Assembly (NCBI GenBank): GCA_035625725.1
Contig: DASPPB010000034.1
Span: 1-64,000 of the forward strand
Direction: 5' to 3'
From: GJ-E10 sp035625725
GTDB taxonomy: Bacteria > Pseudomonadota > Gammaproteobacteria > Burkholderiales > Burkholderiaceae_F
DNA length: 64,000 nucleotides
In this document: positions 26,744-35,955 of the stretch, piece after piece
How the letters are laid out: every line of letters starts with the position of its first letter
Numbering within the stretch: the first letter of the stretch is position 1
Translations under genes and position numbers: made by a program
Notes under the pieces: generated by a model
Databases searched by the model: none
Told to the model about the DNA's origin: nothing
The model's input: only the letters and a program-made list of their open reading frames with translations

Positions 26744-27943
26744 TCAGGCGGGCCCCGTCAGTTCCGCGAAGGACAGAAAACGTACGCGCTGTCCGCGCTC
26801 GACCACCGAAGCGGCCGCCAGGTCGACGAGTCCGTCTGCCCAGGCGACCGAGCTTAGCAGCGAGGCGTTCTGGTTGGGGAACAGATCCAAACCTCCGGAG
26901 CCATTGAGGCGCGCGCGTACGAACTCGCGGCGCGCCCGGTCGGCCGTATAGGCGAAGTCCGCCGGTAGCGCAACGGCCTTCGGAGTTACGTCGCGCACGC
27001 CAAGGCAACGCAGCAAATACGGGCGAACGAGCAAGACAAACGTCACAAAGCTCGACACCGGATTGCCCGGCAGCCCGATAAAGGGAACTCCGCGCGCGTG
27101 GCCGAATGCCAGGGGCTTGCCGGGCTTCATGGCAATTTGCCAAAGCTGCAATTCCCCTAACGTGGCCAGGGCCGCCTTGACGTGGTCTTCCTCGCCCACC
27201 GAGACGCCGCCGGAACTCAGAATCAGATCCGCGTCGGCGGCCGCGCTGGCCAGCGCCTCGCAAGTTGCCTCCAGCGAGTCCGGCACGATCCCCAGATCGC
27301 GCACGGAGCAACCAAGGGACTCGAGCAGCCCCTTCAGGACAAACCGATTCGAGTTGTAGATGCGCCCCGGAGCCGCCTGCGTACCGGGCATCGCCAGTTC
27401 ATCACCCGTGCAAAAAAGTGCGACCCGTGGCCGCCGAACCACGCTAAGACGCGCAACGCCTACCGAAGCGGCGATCCCGAGGTGCTGCGCCCGCAGCGCT
27501 TGCCCCGCCGATAGGGCGGCTGCGCCGCGGGCAAAGTCGCTGCCCGCGCGACGGATCCATTGGCCTGGCTGCGGCGCTTCGAGCACCACGACACCGTCGG
27601 CGTCGGCGCGCGTGGCCTCCTGCATCACGACCGCATCGCTGCCCTCGGGTATGGGCGCGCCCGTGAAAATGCGCGCTGCCGCAGCCGCCGGCAGCGGCTC
27701 CGGACTCTGTCCGGCCGTCACGCGCAAACGAACGGGCAGCGTCGCGGGGATCTTCGCGATGTCGCGACAGCGCACCGCGTAGCCGTCCATCTGGGCATTG
27801 TCCAGTGGCGGCACATCCACGAGCGCGACCACGGCCTGCGCCAGCACGCGCCCCGCCGCATCTTGTGTGGGCACCTCCTCGGCGCCGGTTAGCGGCCGCG
27901 CCGCCGCAAGCATTCGCTGCAGGGCCTCGTCGATGGTTAACAC
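26744..27943 (-). CDS. moeA: Molybdopterin molybdenumtransferase MoeA
   Basis: A 399-residue enzyme that inserts molybdate into adenylylated molybdopterin. It has the N-terminal MLTIDEALQRMLAAARPL, DVPPLDNAQMDGYAVR (the conserved D-x-S/N-x-x-D-G-Y-A motif), GAPIPEGSDAVVMQE and, in the C-terminal domain, SSGGVSVGEEDHVKAAL and MKPGKPLAFG with FIGLPGNPVSSFVTF. It overlaps mobB by seven bases and is followed by moaD and moaE. Complete. Confidence 0.95.
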   Translation of the reverse strand: MLTIDEALQRMLAAARPLTGAEEVPTQDAAGRVLAQAVVALVDVPPLDNAQMDGYAVRCRDIAKIPATLPVRLRVTAGQSPEPLPAAAAARIFTGAPIPEGSDAVVMQEATRADADGVVVLEAPQPGQWIRRAGSDFARGAAALSAGQALRAQHLGIAASVGVARLSVVRRPRVALFCTGDELAMPGTQAAPGRIYNSNRFVLKGLLESLGCSVRDLGIVPDSLEATCEALASAAADADLILSSGGVSVGEEDHVKAALATLGELQLWQIAMKPGKPLAFGHARGVPFIGLPGNPVSSFVTFVLLVRPYLLRCLGVRDVTPKAVALPADFAYTADRARREFVRARLNGSGGLDLFPNQNASLLSSVAWADGLVDLAAASVVERGQRVRFLSFAELTGPA

Positions 27944-28494
27944 AACGGCACCTCAAATCGCTCGGCGATGAATCGGGCAATTGCCTCGACGTCGTTTACG
28001 TCAAGTATGGGCACCGGCAATTGTATCGGTCCGGGCTCCGGCGGCCGGTCCGTCACAACTGCGATTGCCCCGGGGGCAAGCATGGGTGTGACCGTCTGCT
28101 CGGCCGCCTTCTGACTGCGGCCGCCTTCGGTCGCGCTTCGCCGCACTTCGATGAATGGCACGCCCCCTTGTCCGCGATAGCCTTCGATCAAAACGAGGTC
28201 GCAGGGAGCCAGACGCGCAAGCTGCCGGGTGAGCTCGTCGTCTTGCCCCGGGGCATGGGCTGGATCCTCTTCGCTCAACAGTGCCCAGCGCTGCCCGGAG
28301 CCGATCAAAACCTGGCTGGCACCCGCGCTGCGAAACCGGTAGGAATCCTTTCCGGGCCGGTCGATATCAAAACCGTGGTGCGCATGTTTGACCGCGGCAA
28401 CGCGCAGTCCGGCGCGGCAAAATCGCTCGATGAGACGCTCGATCAGCGTCGTTTTTCCGGCGCCCGAGCTGCCGACAAATCCGATTGCCTTCAA
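27937..28494 (-). CDS. mobB: Molybdopterin-guanine dinucleotide biosynthesis protein MobB
   Basis: A 185-residue GTP-binding protein. The P-loop is at 8-16 (GSSGAGKTT), followed by LRVAAVKHAHHGFDIDRPGKDSYRFRSAGA and DLVLIEGYRGQGGVPFIEVRR, family blocks. MobB assists formation of the bis-MGD cofactor used by DMSO-reductase-type enzymes. It overlaps moeA, and thrC precedes it. Its presence suggests that the cell uses bis-MGD enzymes such as nitrate or formate oxidoreductases. MobA is not in the window. Confidence 0.92.
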   Translation of the reverse strand: MKAIGFVGSSGAGKTTLIERLIERFCRAGLRVAAVKHAHHGFDIDRPGKDSYRFRSAGASQVLIGSGQRWALLSEEDPAHAPGQDDELTRQLARLAPCDLVLIEGYRGQGGVPFIEVRRSATEGGRSQKAAEQTVTPMLAPGAIAVVTDRPPEPGPIQLPVPILDVNDVEAIARFIAERFEVPLC

Positions 28495-28548
28495 GAGCGG
28501 CTCTCGTGGCAGTGCCCCGGCCCGCGCGATGCCCGAGGCGGCCCTGCC

Positions 28549-29955
28549 TTACAACACATGGGCCAGCAGGAACCGGCGCAACGGCTCGGCGTCGGGGGGC
28601 AAGCGCTCAAAGCGCTGGGGCAGCTCCTCGATGCCGAGCAATTCCGCGGGCCGAGACGGTTCGCGCCCAATCGCTTCATAGATGGTTTGCGCGAATTTTG
28701 CTGCTTGAGCGGTTTCAAGGCACACCATCGGGATGCCGGGGCGAAGATGCTCGCGGGCCACCTTGACTCCGTCGGCGGTATGCGGATCCAGTATCCGATC
28801 GTCGCGTCGAAATTGATGACGAATCGTCGCCAGGCGATCGGCGTGCGAGCTGCGCCCGGAAGAAAAACCGCTGGCGAGAACCGCGTTCCAGAACGGAGTC
28901 TGCTTCAGATCGAACCAGCCCTGCGTGTCGATCGCCCACCACAATTCGCGCAGCGCCGCCGCGTCGCGACCAACGATATCGAAAATGAAACGCTCGAAGT
29001 TCGACGCCTTGGAAATGTCCATCGACGGACTGCTGGTCACGTGCGTCTCGGCTCCCCGGCGCACCCGATAGCGCCCCGTGCGGAAAAATTCGTCCAGCAC
29101 GTCGTTTTCGTTGGTCGCCACCACGAGTCGGCCGATGCGCAGGCCCATCTGGCGCGCAATCCAGCCGGCCAGCACGTTGCCGAAATTGCCCGATGGAACG
29201 CAAAAATCGACCTCCGCAGAGTCATCCTTCGTGACGGCGAAGTACGCGCGAAAGTAGTAAACCACCTGCGCCACGACGCGTGCCCAGTTGATGGAATTGA
29301 CCGCTCCGAGATGGTGCTCGCGCTTGAAGGCGAGGTCCGACCCAATCGCTTTGACCAGGTCCTGGCAATCGTCAAAACTGCCGTCCACTGCGATGTTGAA
29401 GATGTTCTCGTCCTGGAGCGAATACATCTGCGCTCGCTGAAAGGCGCTCATGCGCCCGTACGGGGAGAGCATGAACACGCGCATGCGCTGCCTGCCGCGC
29501 AATGCCACTTCTGCTGCCGACCCGGTGTCTCCGGAAGTCGCCCCCAGAATATTGAGGTTTTCTCCGCGCTGGGCCAGTTCCTCCTCGAACAAGACGCCCA
29601 GCAGTTGCATTGCGATGTCCTTGAAGGCCAAGGTCGGCCCGTTGGAGAGCTGCAGCAGATGCATTCCCGCTTCGAGCTCGACCACGGGAGTGATCTGCTC
29701 GTTGCCAAAGATCGCCGGGGTGTAAGTGGCGCGCACCATGCGCTCCAATTGCGAGGCCTCGTAATCGTCGGCGTACAACGACAGGAGTTCGAATGCGAGT
29801 TGCGCGTACGGCAGACCGCGCCAGCGTGCCAGGCGCGATTCCACGCGAGGGTAATGCGACGGTGTGACCAGTCCGCCGTCCGGCGCCAGTCCCTCGAGCA
29901 GCACGTCCCGAAAGCGGGACGGAGGCATGTTTCCGCGGGTCGATAGGTATTGCAT
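28549..29955 (-). CDS. thrC: Threonine synthase
   Basis: A 468-residue PLP enzyme that converts O-phosphohomoserine to threonine. The N-terminal MQYLSTRG, the PLP lysine region NGPTLAFKDIAMQLLG, the GATSGDTGSAA phosphate-binding loop and PSGNFGNVLAGW are all present. The length (about 470) fits the long proteobacterial form. It is 14 bases downstream of hom, so the two form a threonine pair, with mobB following 54 bases later. Confidence 0.95.
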   Translation of the reverse strand: MQYLSTRGNMPPSRFRDVLLEGLAPDGGLVTPSHYPRVESRLARWRGLPYAQLAFELLSLYADDYEASQLERMVRATYTPAIFGNEQITPVVELEAGMHLLQLSNGPTLAFKDIAMQLLGVLFEEELAQRGENLNILGATSGDTGSAAEVALRGRQRMRVFMLSPYGRMSAFQRAQMYSLQDENIFNIAVDGSFDDCQDLVKAIGSDLAFKREHHLGAVNSINWARVVAQVVYYFRAYFAVTKDDSAEVDFCVPSGNFGNVLAGWIARQMGLRIGRLVVATNENDVLDEFFRTGRYRVRRGAETHVTSSPSMDISKASNFERFIFDIVGRDAAALRELWWAIDTQGWFDLKQTPFWNAVLASGFSSGRSSHADRLATIRHQFRRDDRILDPHTADGVKVAREHLRPGIPMVCLETAQAAKFAQTIYEAIGREPSRPAELLGIEELPQRFERLPPDAEPLRRFLLAHVL

Positions 29956-29969
29956 TGCAGCCCGGCTCC

Positions 29970-31280
29970 TTACGCGAGCGATTCTTGGCGTATTCGGATC
30001 ACCGGTGCGAGGACCGTTTCAAGCGCCTCGATGCGCTGCAGCGCCACGTTAACGTCGCGCTCCAGCGCTTCGTGGGTCAACATGATGATGTCCGTCTGGT
30101 TTTCCCCTTCGCCGGGTTCGCGCTGAAACAGCGCATCGATCGAGATGCGCCCTTCGGCGAGAATGCGCGCAATGTCGGCCAAGACGCCCGGCTGATCGGC
30201 AACGCGCATGCGGAAATAGTACGAAGTCACGGTTTCTTCGATGGAAAGCCACGGCAGCTGCACCAGAGAGTCGGCCTGAAAGGCCAGGTGCGGGACCCGG
30301 TCGTCGGGGTCGGCCGTATGCATGCGGGTCACGTCGACCAGATCGGCTACCACCGCCGAGGCGGTCGGTTCCGATCCGGCACCCGGGCCGTAGTACATGG
30401 TGGTTCCAACGGCGTCGCCCTTTACCAGAACCGCGTTCATCGCGCCTTCCACATTGGCCAGTAGCCGCTGCATCGGCACCAGGGTGGGATGCACGCGCAG
30501 TTCCACCCCGGCGGGAGTCAGGCGGGTGATCCCGAGCAGCTTGATCCGATAGCCCAGTTGCTCCGCGTAGCGGATGTCGGCAGCCGCAAGGCTGGCGATG
30601 CCCTCGACATGAGCCGCGTCAAAGCGAATGGGAACGCCAAAAGCGATTGCCGCCAGGATCGAAATCTTGTGGGCGGCGTCGGTCCCGTTGATGTCAAAAC
30701 TCGGGTCGGCCTCCGCGTAGCCCAGTTCTTGCGCCTGCTTGAGGGCTGCCTCAAACGTTGCCCCCGTGTCACGCATGCGCGACAAAATGAAATTGCTCGT
30801 GCCGTTGATGATTCCGGCAATCCACTCGATGCGATTGCCCGTGAGGCCCTCGCGCAGTGCCTTGATGATGGGAATGCCTCCGCCCACGGCGGCCTCAAAC
30901 GCAACCATCACTCCCATTTGGCGCGCAGCGTCGAATATCTCGTTGCCGTGCACGGCCAGCAGTGCTTTGTTGGCCGTCACGAGGTGTTTGTCGTGGGCGA
31001 TGGCATCGAGGGCGAGTTCCCGCGCGGGTTGGTATCCGCCGATGAGTTCGACCACGATGTCGATGTCGGGGTGGCGCACGATGTCCTGGAGTCGATCCGT
31101 AACCGGGACCGCATCGGCGATCTGGGCGCGCGCACGCGCGACGTCGCGCACGCCGATCATGGCGACTTCGATTCCGCGCCCCGCGCGCCGCCGGATCACC
31201 TCCTGGTTGCGCCTCAAGACGTTGAAAGTTCCCCGGCCGACGGTGCCCAGGCCCAGTAAGCCAACTCGGATTGGTTTCAT
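29970..31280 (-). CDS. hom: Homoserine dehydrogenase
   Basis: A 436-residue monofunctional enzyme making homoserine. NAD(P)-binding GLGTVG at residues 9-14, the catalytic domain with NGTSNFILSRM and EADPSFDINGTDAAHKI, and a C-terminal ACT domain (about 350-425, starting YYFRMRVADQPGVLADIARIL) for threonine feedback are visible. The start at ATG 31280 gives MKPIRVGLLGLGTVG; upstream in-frame sequence is not conserved. alaC precedes and thrC follows. Confidence 0.96.
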   Translation of the reverse strand: MKPIRVGLLGLGTVGRGTFNVLRRNQEVIRRRAGRGIEVAMIGVRDVARARAQIADAVPVTDRLQDIVRHPDIDIVVELIGGYQPARELALDAIAHDKHLVTANKALLAVHGNEIFDAARQMGVMVAFEAAVGGGIPIIKALREGLTGNRIEWIAGIINGTSNFILSRMRDTGATFEAALKQAQELGYAEADPSFDINGTDAAHKISILAAIAFGVPIRFDAAHVEGIASLAAADIRYAEQLGYRIKLLGITRLTPAGVELRVHPTLVPMQRLLANVEGAMNAVLVKGDAVGTTMYYGPGAGSEPTASAVVADLVDVTRMHTADPDDRVPHLAFQADSLVQLPWLSIEETVTSYYFRMRVADQPGVLADIARILAEGRISIDALFQREPGEGENQTDIIMLTHEALERDVNVALQRIEALETVLAPVIRIRQESLA

Positions 31281-31314
31281 TGGATCTTTTTCGGGGAGAT
31301 CATCCCCGCGTTCA

Positions 31315-32523
31315 CTAAGCCGCCTTGACTGCCACCCCGTCGCGGCGAAACATCTCCCGTATTCCGCGCACCGCCTGGCGGATGCGCAGTTCGTTTTCAA
31401 TCAGTGCAAAGCGCACGTGCGTGTCGCCGTACTCGCCAAAGCCGATTCCCGGCGAGACCGCGACCTTTGCCTCTTTGAGAAGCTTCTTGGAAAACTCGAG
31501 CGAACCCATGTTCGCAAAAGGCGTAGGGATCTGGGCCCAGACGTACATCGATGCGCGCGGAACCTCGACCATCCATCCCATATCGTGCAGACCCCGGAGC
31601 AGCACGTCGCGACGGCGCCGGTACTGCTCGGCGATCTCGCGTACGCAGTCCTGCGGTCCCTCCAAGGCGGCGATGGAAGCGACCTGCACCGGCGTGAAAG
31701 TGCCGTAATCGTGATAACTCTTGATGCGTGCGAGCGCTGCTACGAGGTCGCGGTTGCCAACCATAAAGCCGATGCGCCAACCTGCCATGTTGTAGCTCTT
31801 GCTCAACGTGAAGAACTCGACGGCCACCTCGCGCGCTCCCGGAATTTGCATGATGGAGGGCGCGCGAACCCCGTCAAACACGATATCGGCGTACGCCAGA
31901 TCGTGGACCACGAAGATCGCGTGCTCTCTGGCCAGCGCGACGACGCGGCCGAAAAACTCCAGGTCGACGCACTGGGCGGTCGGATTGCTGGGGAAACCGA
32001 TGACGATCATGCGCGGCTTGGGAAGGGACTCGCGGATCGCCCGTTCCAATTCGCCGAAGAAGTCCACGCCGGGCACCATTTTCACGGAGCGGATGTCGGC
32101 CCCCGCGATGATTGCTCCGTAGATATGGATGGGATAGCTGGGGTTGGGCACCAATACGGTGTCGCCCCGGTCCAAGGTCGCAAGCATCAAGTGGGCCAAA
32201 CCCTCCTTGGAGCCGATCGTGACGATCGCCTCCGATTCGGGATCAAAATCCACCGCGTAGCGATCCCGATACCAATTGCAGATCGCACCGCGCAGCCGCG
32301 GAATTCCCTTGGAGACGGAATAGCCGTGCGTGTTGGGCCGCTGCACGCACTCGACCAATTTCTGCACGATGTGCGCGGGAGTGGCGCCATCGGGGTTACC
32401 CATGCTCATATCGACGATATCTTCACCCCGGCGGCGCGCCGCCATCTTCAATTCGCCTGTAATGTTGAAAACGTACGGTGGCAGCCGCTGCAGGCGCGAA
32501 AATTCTGGCATTGGGTGAATCAT
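31315..32523 (-). CDS. alaC: Alanine-type aminotransferase (AlaC-like)
   Basis: A 402-residue class I/II aminotransferase matching the AlaC group, which transaminates between glutamate and pyruvate. Features are LPPYVFNITGELKMAARRRGEDIVDMSMGNPDG, GSKEGLAHLMLA, the PLP lysine in FTLSKSYNMAGWRIGF and the arginine in HVRFALIENELRIRQA. The start at ATG 32523 (MIHPMPEF) is preferred over one at 32586, whose extra residues are not conserved. It is the first gene of alaC-hom-thrC and divergent from the Mth938-like gene. Confidence 0.92.
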   Translation of the reverse strand: MIHPMPEFSRLQRLPPYVFNITGELKMAARRRGEDIVDMSMGNPDGATPAHIVQKLVECVQRPNTHGYSVSKGIPRLRGAICNWYRDRYAVDFDPESEAIVTIGSKEGLAHLMLATLDRGDTVLVPNPSYPIHIYGAIIAGADIRSVKMVPGVDFFGELERAIRESLPKPRMIVIGFPSNPTAQCVDLEFFGRVVALAREHAIFVVHDLAYADIVFDGVRAPSIMQIPGAREVAVEFFTLSKSYNMAGWRIGFMVGNRDLVAALARIKSYHDYGTFTPVQVASIAALEGPQDCVREIAEQYRRRRDVLLRGLHDMGWMVEVPRASMYVWAQIPTPFANMGSLEFSKKLLKEAKVAVSPGIGFGEYGDTHVRFALIENELRIRQAVRGIREMFRRDGVAVKAA

Positions 32524-32690
32524 CAAGTCCCCACGACGAGCGAAAGGCAAAAACGGGCCGGCGAACCGAACCCGAAAATCGAGCATTTTGCAGGGGTCGG
32601 CTGCCGGCAGCGCGATTTAGTTGCATAATTTACCTGATCTGCGCCATGCAACCGCGGGGACTCGTCCGCGGCGCGGCGCTCGGAGCACGA

Positions 32691-33071
32691 TTGAAGCTGC
32701 ATGTCCAGGCGTCGTCGAATTCCAATACCGTAACGGCCTACGGGGCGGGCTACATCGAAGTCAACCGGGTTCGACACACGGGTTCGTTGATCGTGGCGCC
32801 CGATGCACCTATTCGCTCCTGGGAGGCTTCCGACATCGAGAAATTGCGGGCGGAGCACTTCGCGCCAGTGCTCGAACTCGATCCCGAGATTGTGCTCGTC
32901 GGCACTGGTGCGACCCAGCGGTTTTTGCCGCCCCAGACGACTGCGTTACTGTCGCGCGCCGGTGTTGGTTTTGAGGTTATGGACACCGCAGCAGCCTGCA
33001 GGACCTTTAACATTCTCATGGCCGAGGGCCGGCGCGTGGTTGGTGCGTTTCTGGCCTACGGGCCGTCGTGA
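32691..33071 (+). CDS. Mth938-like domain protein (DUF498)
   Basis: A 126-residue protein of the Mth938/NDUFAF3 family. Conserved parts are NTVTAYGAGYIEVN (about 11-24), IRSWEASDI, EIVLVGTGATQRFLPPQ and GVGFEVMDTAAACRTFNILMAEGRRVVGAFL. I chose the TTG at 32691 because related proteins begin MKLHADS..NTVTAYG; an upstream ATG at 32646 would add 15 residues. The bacterial role is unknown; eukaryotic members help assemble respiratory complex I. Followed 16 bases later by bcp. Confidence 0.83.
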   Translation: MKLHVQASSNSNTVTAYGAGYIEVNRVRHTGSLIVAPDAPIRSWEASDIEKLRAEHFAPVLELDPEIVLVGTGATQRFLPPQTTALLSRAGVGFEVMDTAAACRTFNILMAEGRRVVGAFLAYGPS

Positions 33072-33087
33072 TCTGGGCAATCGGGAC

Positions 33088-33561
33088 ATGGCTCAAGAAA
33101 AGCTTGCGTTGGGGAAAAAAGTCCCGGATTTTTCCGCCGCGTCGACGGCCGGCGAATTTCGCCTGTCGCGCTGTCGCGGAAAGACTTTGGTCCTGTATTT
33201 TTATCCGAAGGACAACACACCGGGCTGCACCAGCGAGTCGCGCGAATTTGCGGCGGCCGACGCGGCTTTTGCCGCGGCGGGAGCACGCATCGTCGGCGTC
33301 TCGCGCGATTCCCTGGCTTCCCACGAGCGGTTTCGTGCTAAATATGAGCTGCCGTTCGAGCTCATTAGTGACGCCGAGGAATCGCTGTGTTCCCTTTTTG
33401 GAGTGATACGACAGAAAATGATGTATGGAAAATCCGTACGCGGAATTGAGCGCAGCACGTTCGTGATCGACGCGCAGGGCGTGCTGCGACACGAATGGCG
33501 CGGGCTCAAAGTTCCGGGTCACGTTACCGAAGTACTTCAGACCGTGCAGCAACTGGCTTAA
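33088..33561 (+). CDS. bcp: Thioredoxin-dependent peroxiredoxin Bcp
   Basis: A 157-residue atypical peroxiredoxin. The peroxidatic cysteine is in DNTPGCTSESREF at about residue 49 with the usual YFYPKDNTPGCT context. The resolving cysteine that E. coli Bcp carries five residues later is absent; other cysteines lie near residues 30 and 111, so it may act as a one-Cys enzyme or use another partner. It lies 16 bases after the Mth938-like gene and before phoH, probably an oxidative-stress housekeeping transcript. Confidence 0.92.
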   Translation: MAQEKLALGKKVPDFSAASTAGEFRLSRCRGKTLVLYFYPKDNTPGCTSESREFAAADAAFAAAGARIVGVSRDSLASHERFRAKYELPFELISDAEESLCSLFGVIRQKMMYGKSVRGIERSTFVIDAQGVLRHEWRGLKVPGHVTEVLQTVQQLA

Positions 33562-33603
33562 ACGGCATTCCCACGATCCCTCCTGAGACAGCTTCAGCCG
33601 CGC

Positions 33604-35205
33604 ATGCCCCTTCCCAAGGCACCTACCAAACCCGCAACCCTCATCACCCCGTCCTCCCGCAACCCAAGCGCAGCGCCGCTGCGGCAAGGAGCGCTCGAGC
33701 GCCCCGCGCCGGAGCCCCCTGCGCGCAAGCCCAAGGAAATGGGGCCGGACCAGCGTCTGACGCTCGTCGAGACGCGGCCGCCGCCCGAGGAGGTCCGTCG
33801 GAGCCGCCGCCAGGCCACGCCGCAGCGTGCGCGGCTTTTCGTACTCGACACCAACGTTCTGATGCACGACCCGACGTGCCTCTTCCGCTTCCAGGAGCAT
33901 GACCTGTTCCTGCCGATGATGACGCTCGAGGAACTCGACGGACACAAGAAGGGCATGTCGGAAGTGGCTCGCAATGCGCGTCAGGCGAGCCGTTCCCTCG
34001 ATGCGCTGGTGGCGTCGTGCAAGACCCCGATCGAGGATGGCATCGCGCTGTCGGCACTGGGCCATGTCGATGCCACCGGACGCCTGTTTCTTCAGACCCA
34101 GGCGATCGGAGCGGCACTGCCGGCGAGCCTGCCCGCGGGCAAAGCGGACAACCAGATCCTGAGCGTCGTGCGTGCGCTCAAAGAGCTGTACCCGGAGCGC
34201 GATGTGGTCCTGGTGTCGAAGGACATCAACATGCGCGTGAAGGCGCGCGCGCTCAATCTCAGCGCCGAGGACTATTTCAACGACAAGGTTCTGGAGGATA
34301 CCGACATCCTCTATACGGGAACCTACGCGCTGCCCGCGAAATTCTGGGACCGTCATGCAAAAGGCGTCGAGTCGTGGCAGCAGGCCGGGGCCACCTACTA
34401 CCGGATCCACGGCCCCGTCGTGGCCGACTTGCTCGTCAATCAGTTCGTCTTCTTGGAAGACGCCACGCCGTTTCATGCCCAGGTGCGCGAAATTCGAGGA
34501 AAAACGGCGGTCCTGCGGGTCGTGCGCGACTATCTGCACGCCAAAAACGCGGTGTGGGGAATCACCGCGCGCAATCGCGAGCAGAGTTTTGCGCTGAACT
34601 TGCTGTGCGATCCGGAGTGCGACTTCGTCTCACTCATCGGCCAAGCCGGAACCGGCAAGACACTGCTTGCGTTGGCGGCGGGTCTGGCGCAAACCTTCGA
34701 GACGAAGCGTTTTTCCGAAATCATATTCACCCGCGCGACCGTGCCCGTCGGAGAGGACATCGGCTTTTTGCCCGGAACGGAAGAAGAAAAAATGGCACCT
34801 TGGATGGGTGCGCTCGAGGACAACCTGGAGGTGCTCAACCGCAGCGATGAGGCCGGTGGGGACTGGGGACGGGCGGCAACCAATGACCTGATTCGCACGC
34901 GCATCCGCATCAAATCGATGAGCTTCATGCGGGGGCGAACCTTCATTAACAAGTTCCTCATCATCGACGAGGCGCAAAATCTCACTCCCAAGCAAATGAA
35001 GACACTGGTCACGCGCGCGGGCACTGGCACCAAGGTGGTTTGCCTGGGAAACATCGCCCAGATCGATACACCGTACCTGACCGAGGGCAGCTCGGGACTG
35101 ACGTTCGCGGTCGACCGGTTCAAGGGATGGGCGCACGCCGGGCATGTGTCCTTGCAGCGCGGCGAGCGCTCGCGCCTGGCCGACTACGCAGCGGAGGCTC
35201 TTTAG
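33604..35205 (+). CDS. PIN-PhoH fusion ATPase/ribonuclease
   Basis: A 533-residue protein with a PIN nuclease domain at about 80-225 (FVLDTNVLMHD, TLEELDGHKKG, ILSVVRALKELYPERDVVLVSKDINMR) joined to a PhoH-type P-loop ATPase at about 320-520 (GQAGTGKTLLALAAG, LIIDEAQNLTPKQMKTLVTRAG). Such PhoH2-type proteins are RNA helicase/ribonucleases studied in mycobacteria and Bacillus (YlaK). The N-terminal 75 residues are proline-rich and disordered. It follows bcp by 42 bases and is convergent with the DUF47 gene. The biological role here is not known. Confidence 0.9.
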   Translation: MPLPKAPTKPATLITPSSRNPSAAPLRQGALERPAPEPPARKPKEMGPDQRLTLVETRPPPEEVRRSRRQATPQRARLFVLDTNVLMHDPTCLFRFQEHDLFLPMMTLEELDGHKKGMSEVARNARQASRSLDALVASCKTPIEDGIALSALGHVDATGRLFLQTQAIGAALPASLPAGKADNQILSVVRALKELYPERDVVLVSKDINMRVKARALNLSAEDYFNDKVLEDTDILYTGTYALPAKFWDRHAKGVESWQQAGATYYRIHGPVVADLLVNQFVFLEDATPFHAQVREIRGKTAVLRVVRDYLHAKNAVWGITARNREQSFALNLLCDPECDFVSLIGQAGTGKTLLALAAGLAQTFETKRFSEIIFTRATVPVGEDIGFLPGTEEEKMAPWMGALEDNLEVLNRSDEAGGDWGRAATNDLIRTRIRIKSMSFMRGRTFINKFLIIDEAQNLTPKQMKTLVTRAGTGTKVVCLGNIAQIDTPYLTEGSSGLTFAVDRFKGWAHAGHVSLQRGERSRLADYAAEAL

Positions 35206-35220
35206 CGAGCCTCGCTCGCG

Positions 35221-35955
35221 TCAAATCCCGAGGTGGCCGAGCACGATCGCCTCCATTTCGGCGGCGACGTCCTTGCAAACGTCAGTCAGCCCTTCGAGGA
35301 CTTCGTAGACCGCGCGCAACTTGATCAGTTCGCGGGCGTCAGGTTCGTCTCGGAACAATCGCGACATCGCGGCCCGCAGAACATGGTCGGCCTGCGCCTC
35401 CAGATCGTCGATCCGTGCGCACAGGCTCAAAACCTCCCGCCCCTGCCCCGGCTGCGCCAACATGCCCACTGCCGTTTCAATCACGCGAACGCTTTGCAGG
35501 GCGAGCTGAGCCAACCGGATCGCCTCGGGCGTGATCGACGTCACGTGGTAGAGGTGAATCGTCTGCGCGGCGTCCTCGGTCAGATCCAAAACGTCATCGA
35601 GGCGATTGATGAGGTCAACGATCGCGGCGCGCGGGTGGGGCGGAAACAAGGAGCGGCGCAGGACCGCATGCACATCATCGACGATTGCGTCGCCGCGCTT
35701 TTCCATCGCCTCGATCTCGCGCACCATGCCGTGCGGATCGCGCAGATCGGCCAGCAACCGCAGCAGCGCATCGATGGCGCCCACGCACAGCTGCGCGTGC
35801 AGCTTAAATAGGGGAACGAAGCGGCGATCGCGAAAGCGCAACCGCATGAGCAGCGTGCGCCACAGACTGGGCGCGGGCCGCTCCAGGACCGGGCGCGTTT
35901 CGCCTCCCGCGCGGGGGCTCGTTTCCTCAAAGACCGGGCGGGCTTCGTCCATCAT
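35221..35955 (-). CDS. DUF47 (PhoU-like) protein
   Basis: A 244-residue helical protein of the DUF47/PhoU-like family: RFVPLFKLHAQLCVGAIDALLRLLADL, IEAMEKRGDAIVDDVHAVLRRSLFPP, NRLDDVLDLTEDAAQTIHLYHV and EAQADHVLRAAMSRLF. DUF47 proteins usually regulate or assist Pit phosphate transporters and lie beside the pit gene. No pit gene is adjacent here. The start codon shares a base with the dnaB stop (TGATG at 35957-35953), so translation is coupled to dnaB. Convergent with the PIN-PhoH gene. Confidence 0.88.
   Translation of the reverse strand: MMDEARPVFEETSPRAGGETRPVLERPAPSLWRTLLMRLRFRDRRFVPLFKLHAQLCVGAIDALLRLLADLRDPHGMVREIEAMEKRGDAIVDDVHAVLRRSLFPPHPRAAIVDLINRLDDVLDLTEDAAQTIHLYHVTSITPEAIRLAQLALQSVRVIETAVGMLAQPGQGREVLSLCARIDDLEAQADHVLRAAMSRLFRDEPDARELIKLRAVYEVLEGLTDVCKDVAAEMEAIVLGHLGI

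Noticed and set aside
27805..29946. A 713-codon frame on the plus strand over thrC and mobB
   Set aside because: It is the antisense of conserved genes with low-complexity composition and no domain.
30739..32628. A 629-codon frame on the plus strand over hom and alaC
   Set aside because: Antisense shadow of two clear metabolic enzymes; no motifs.
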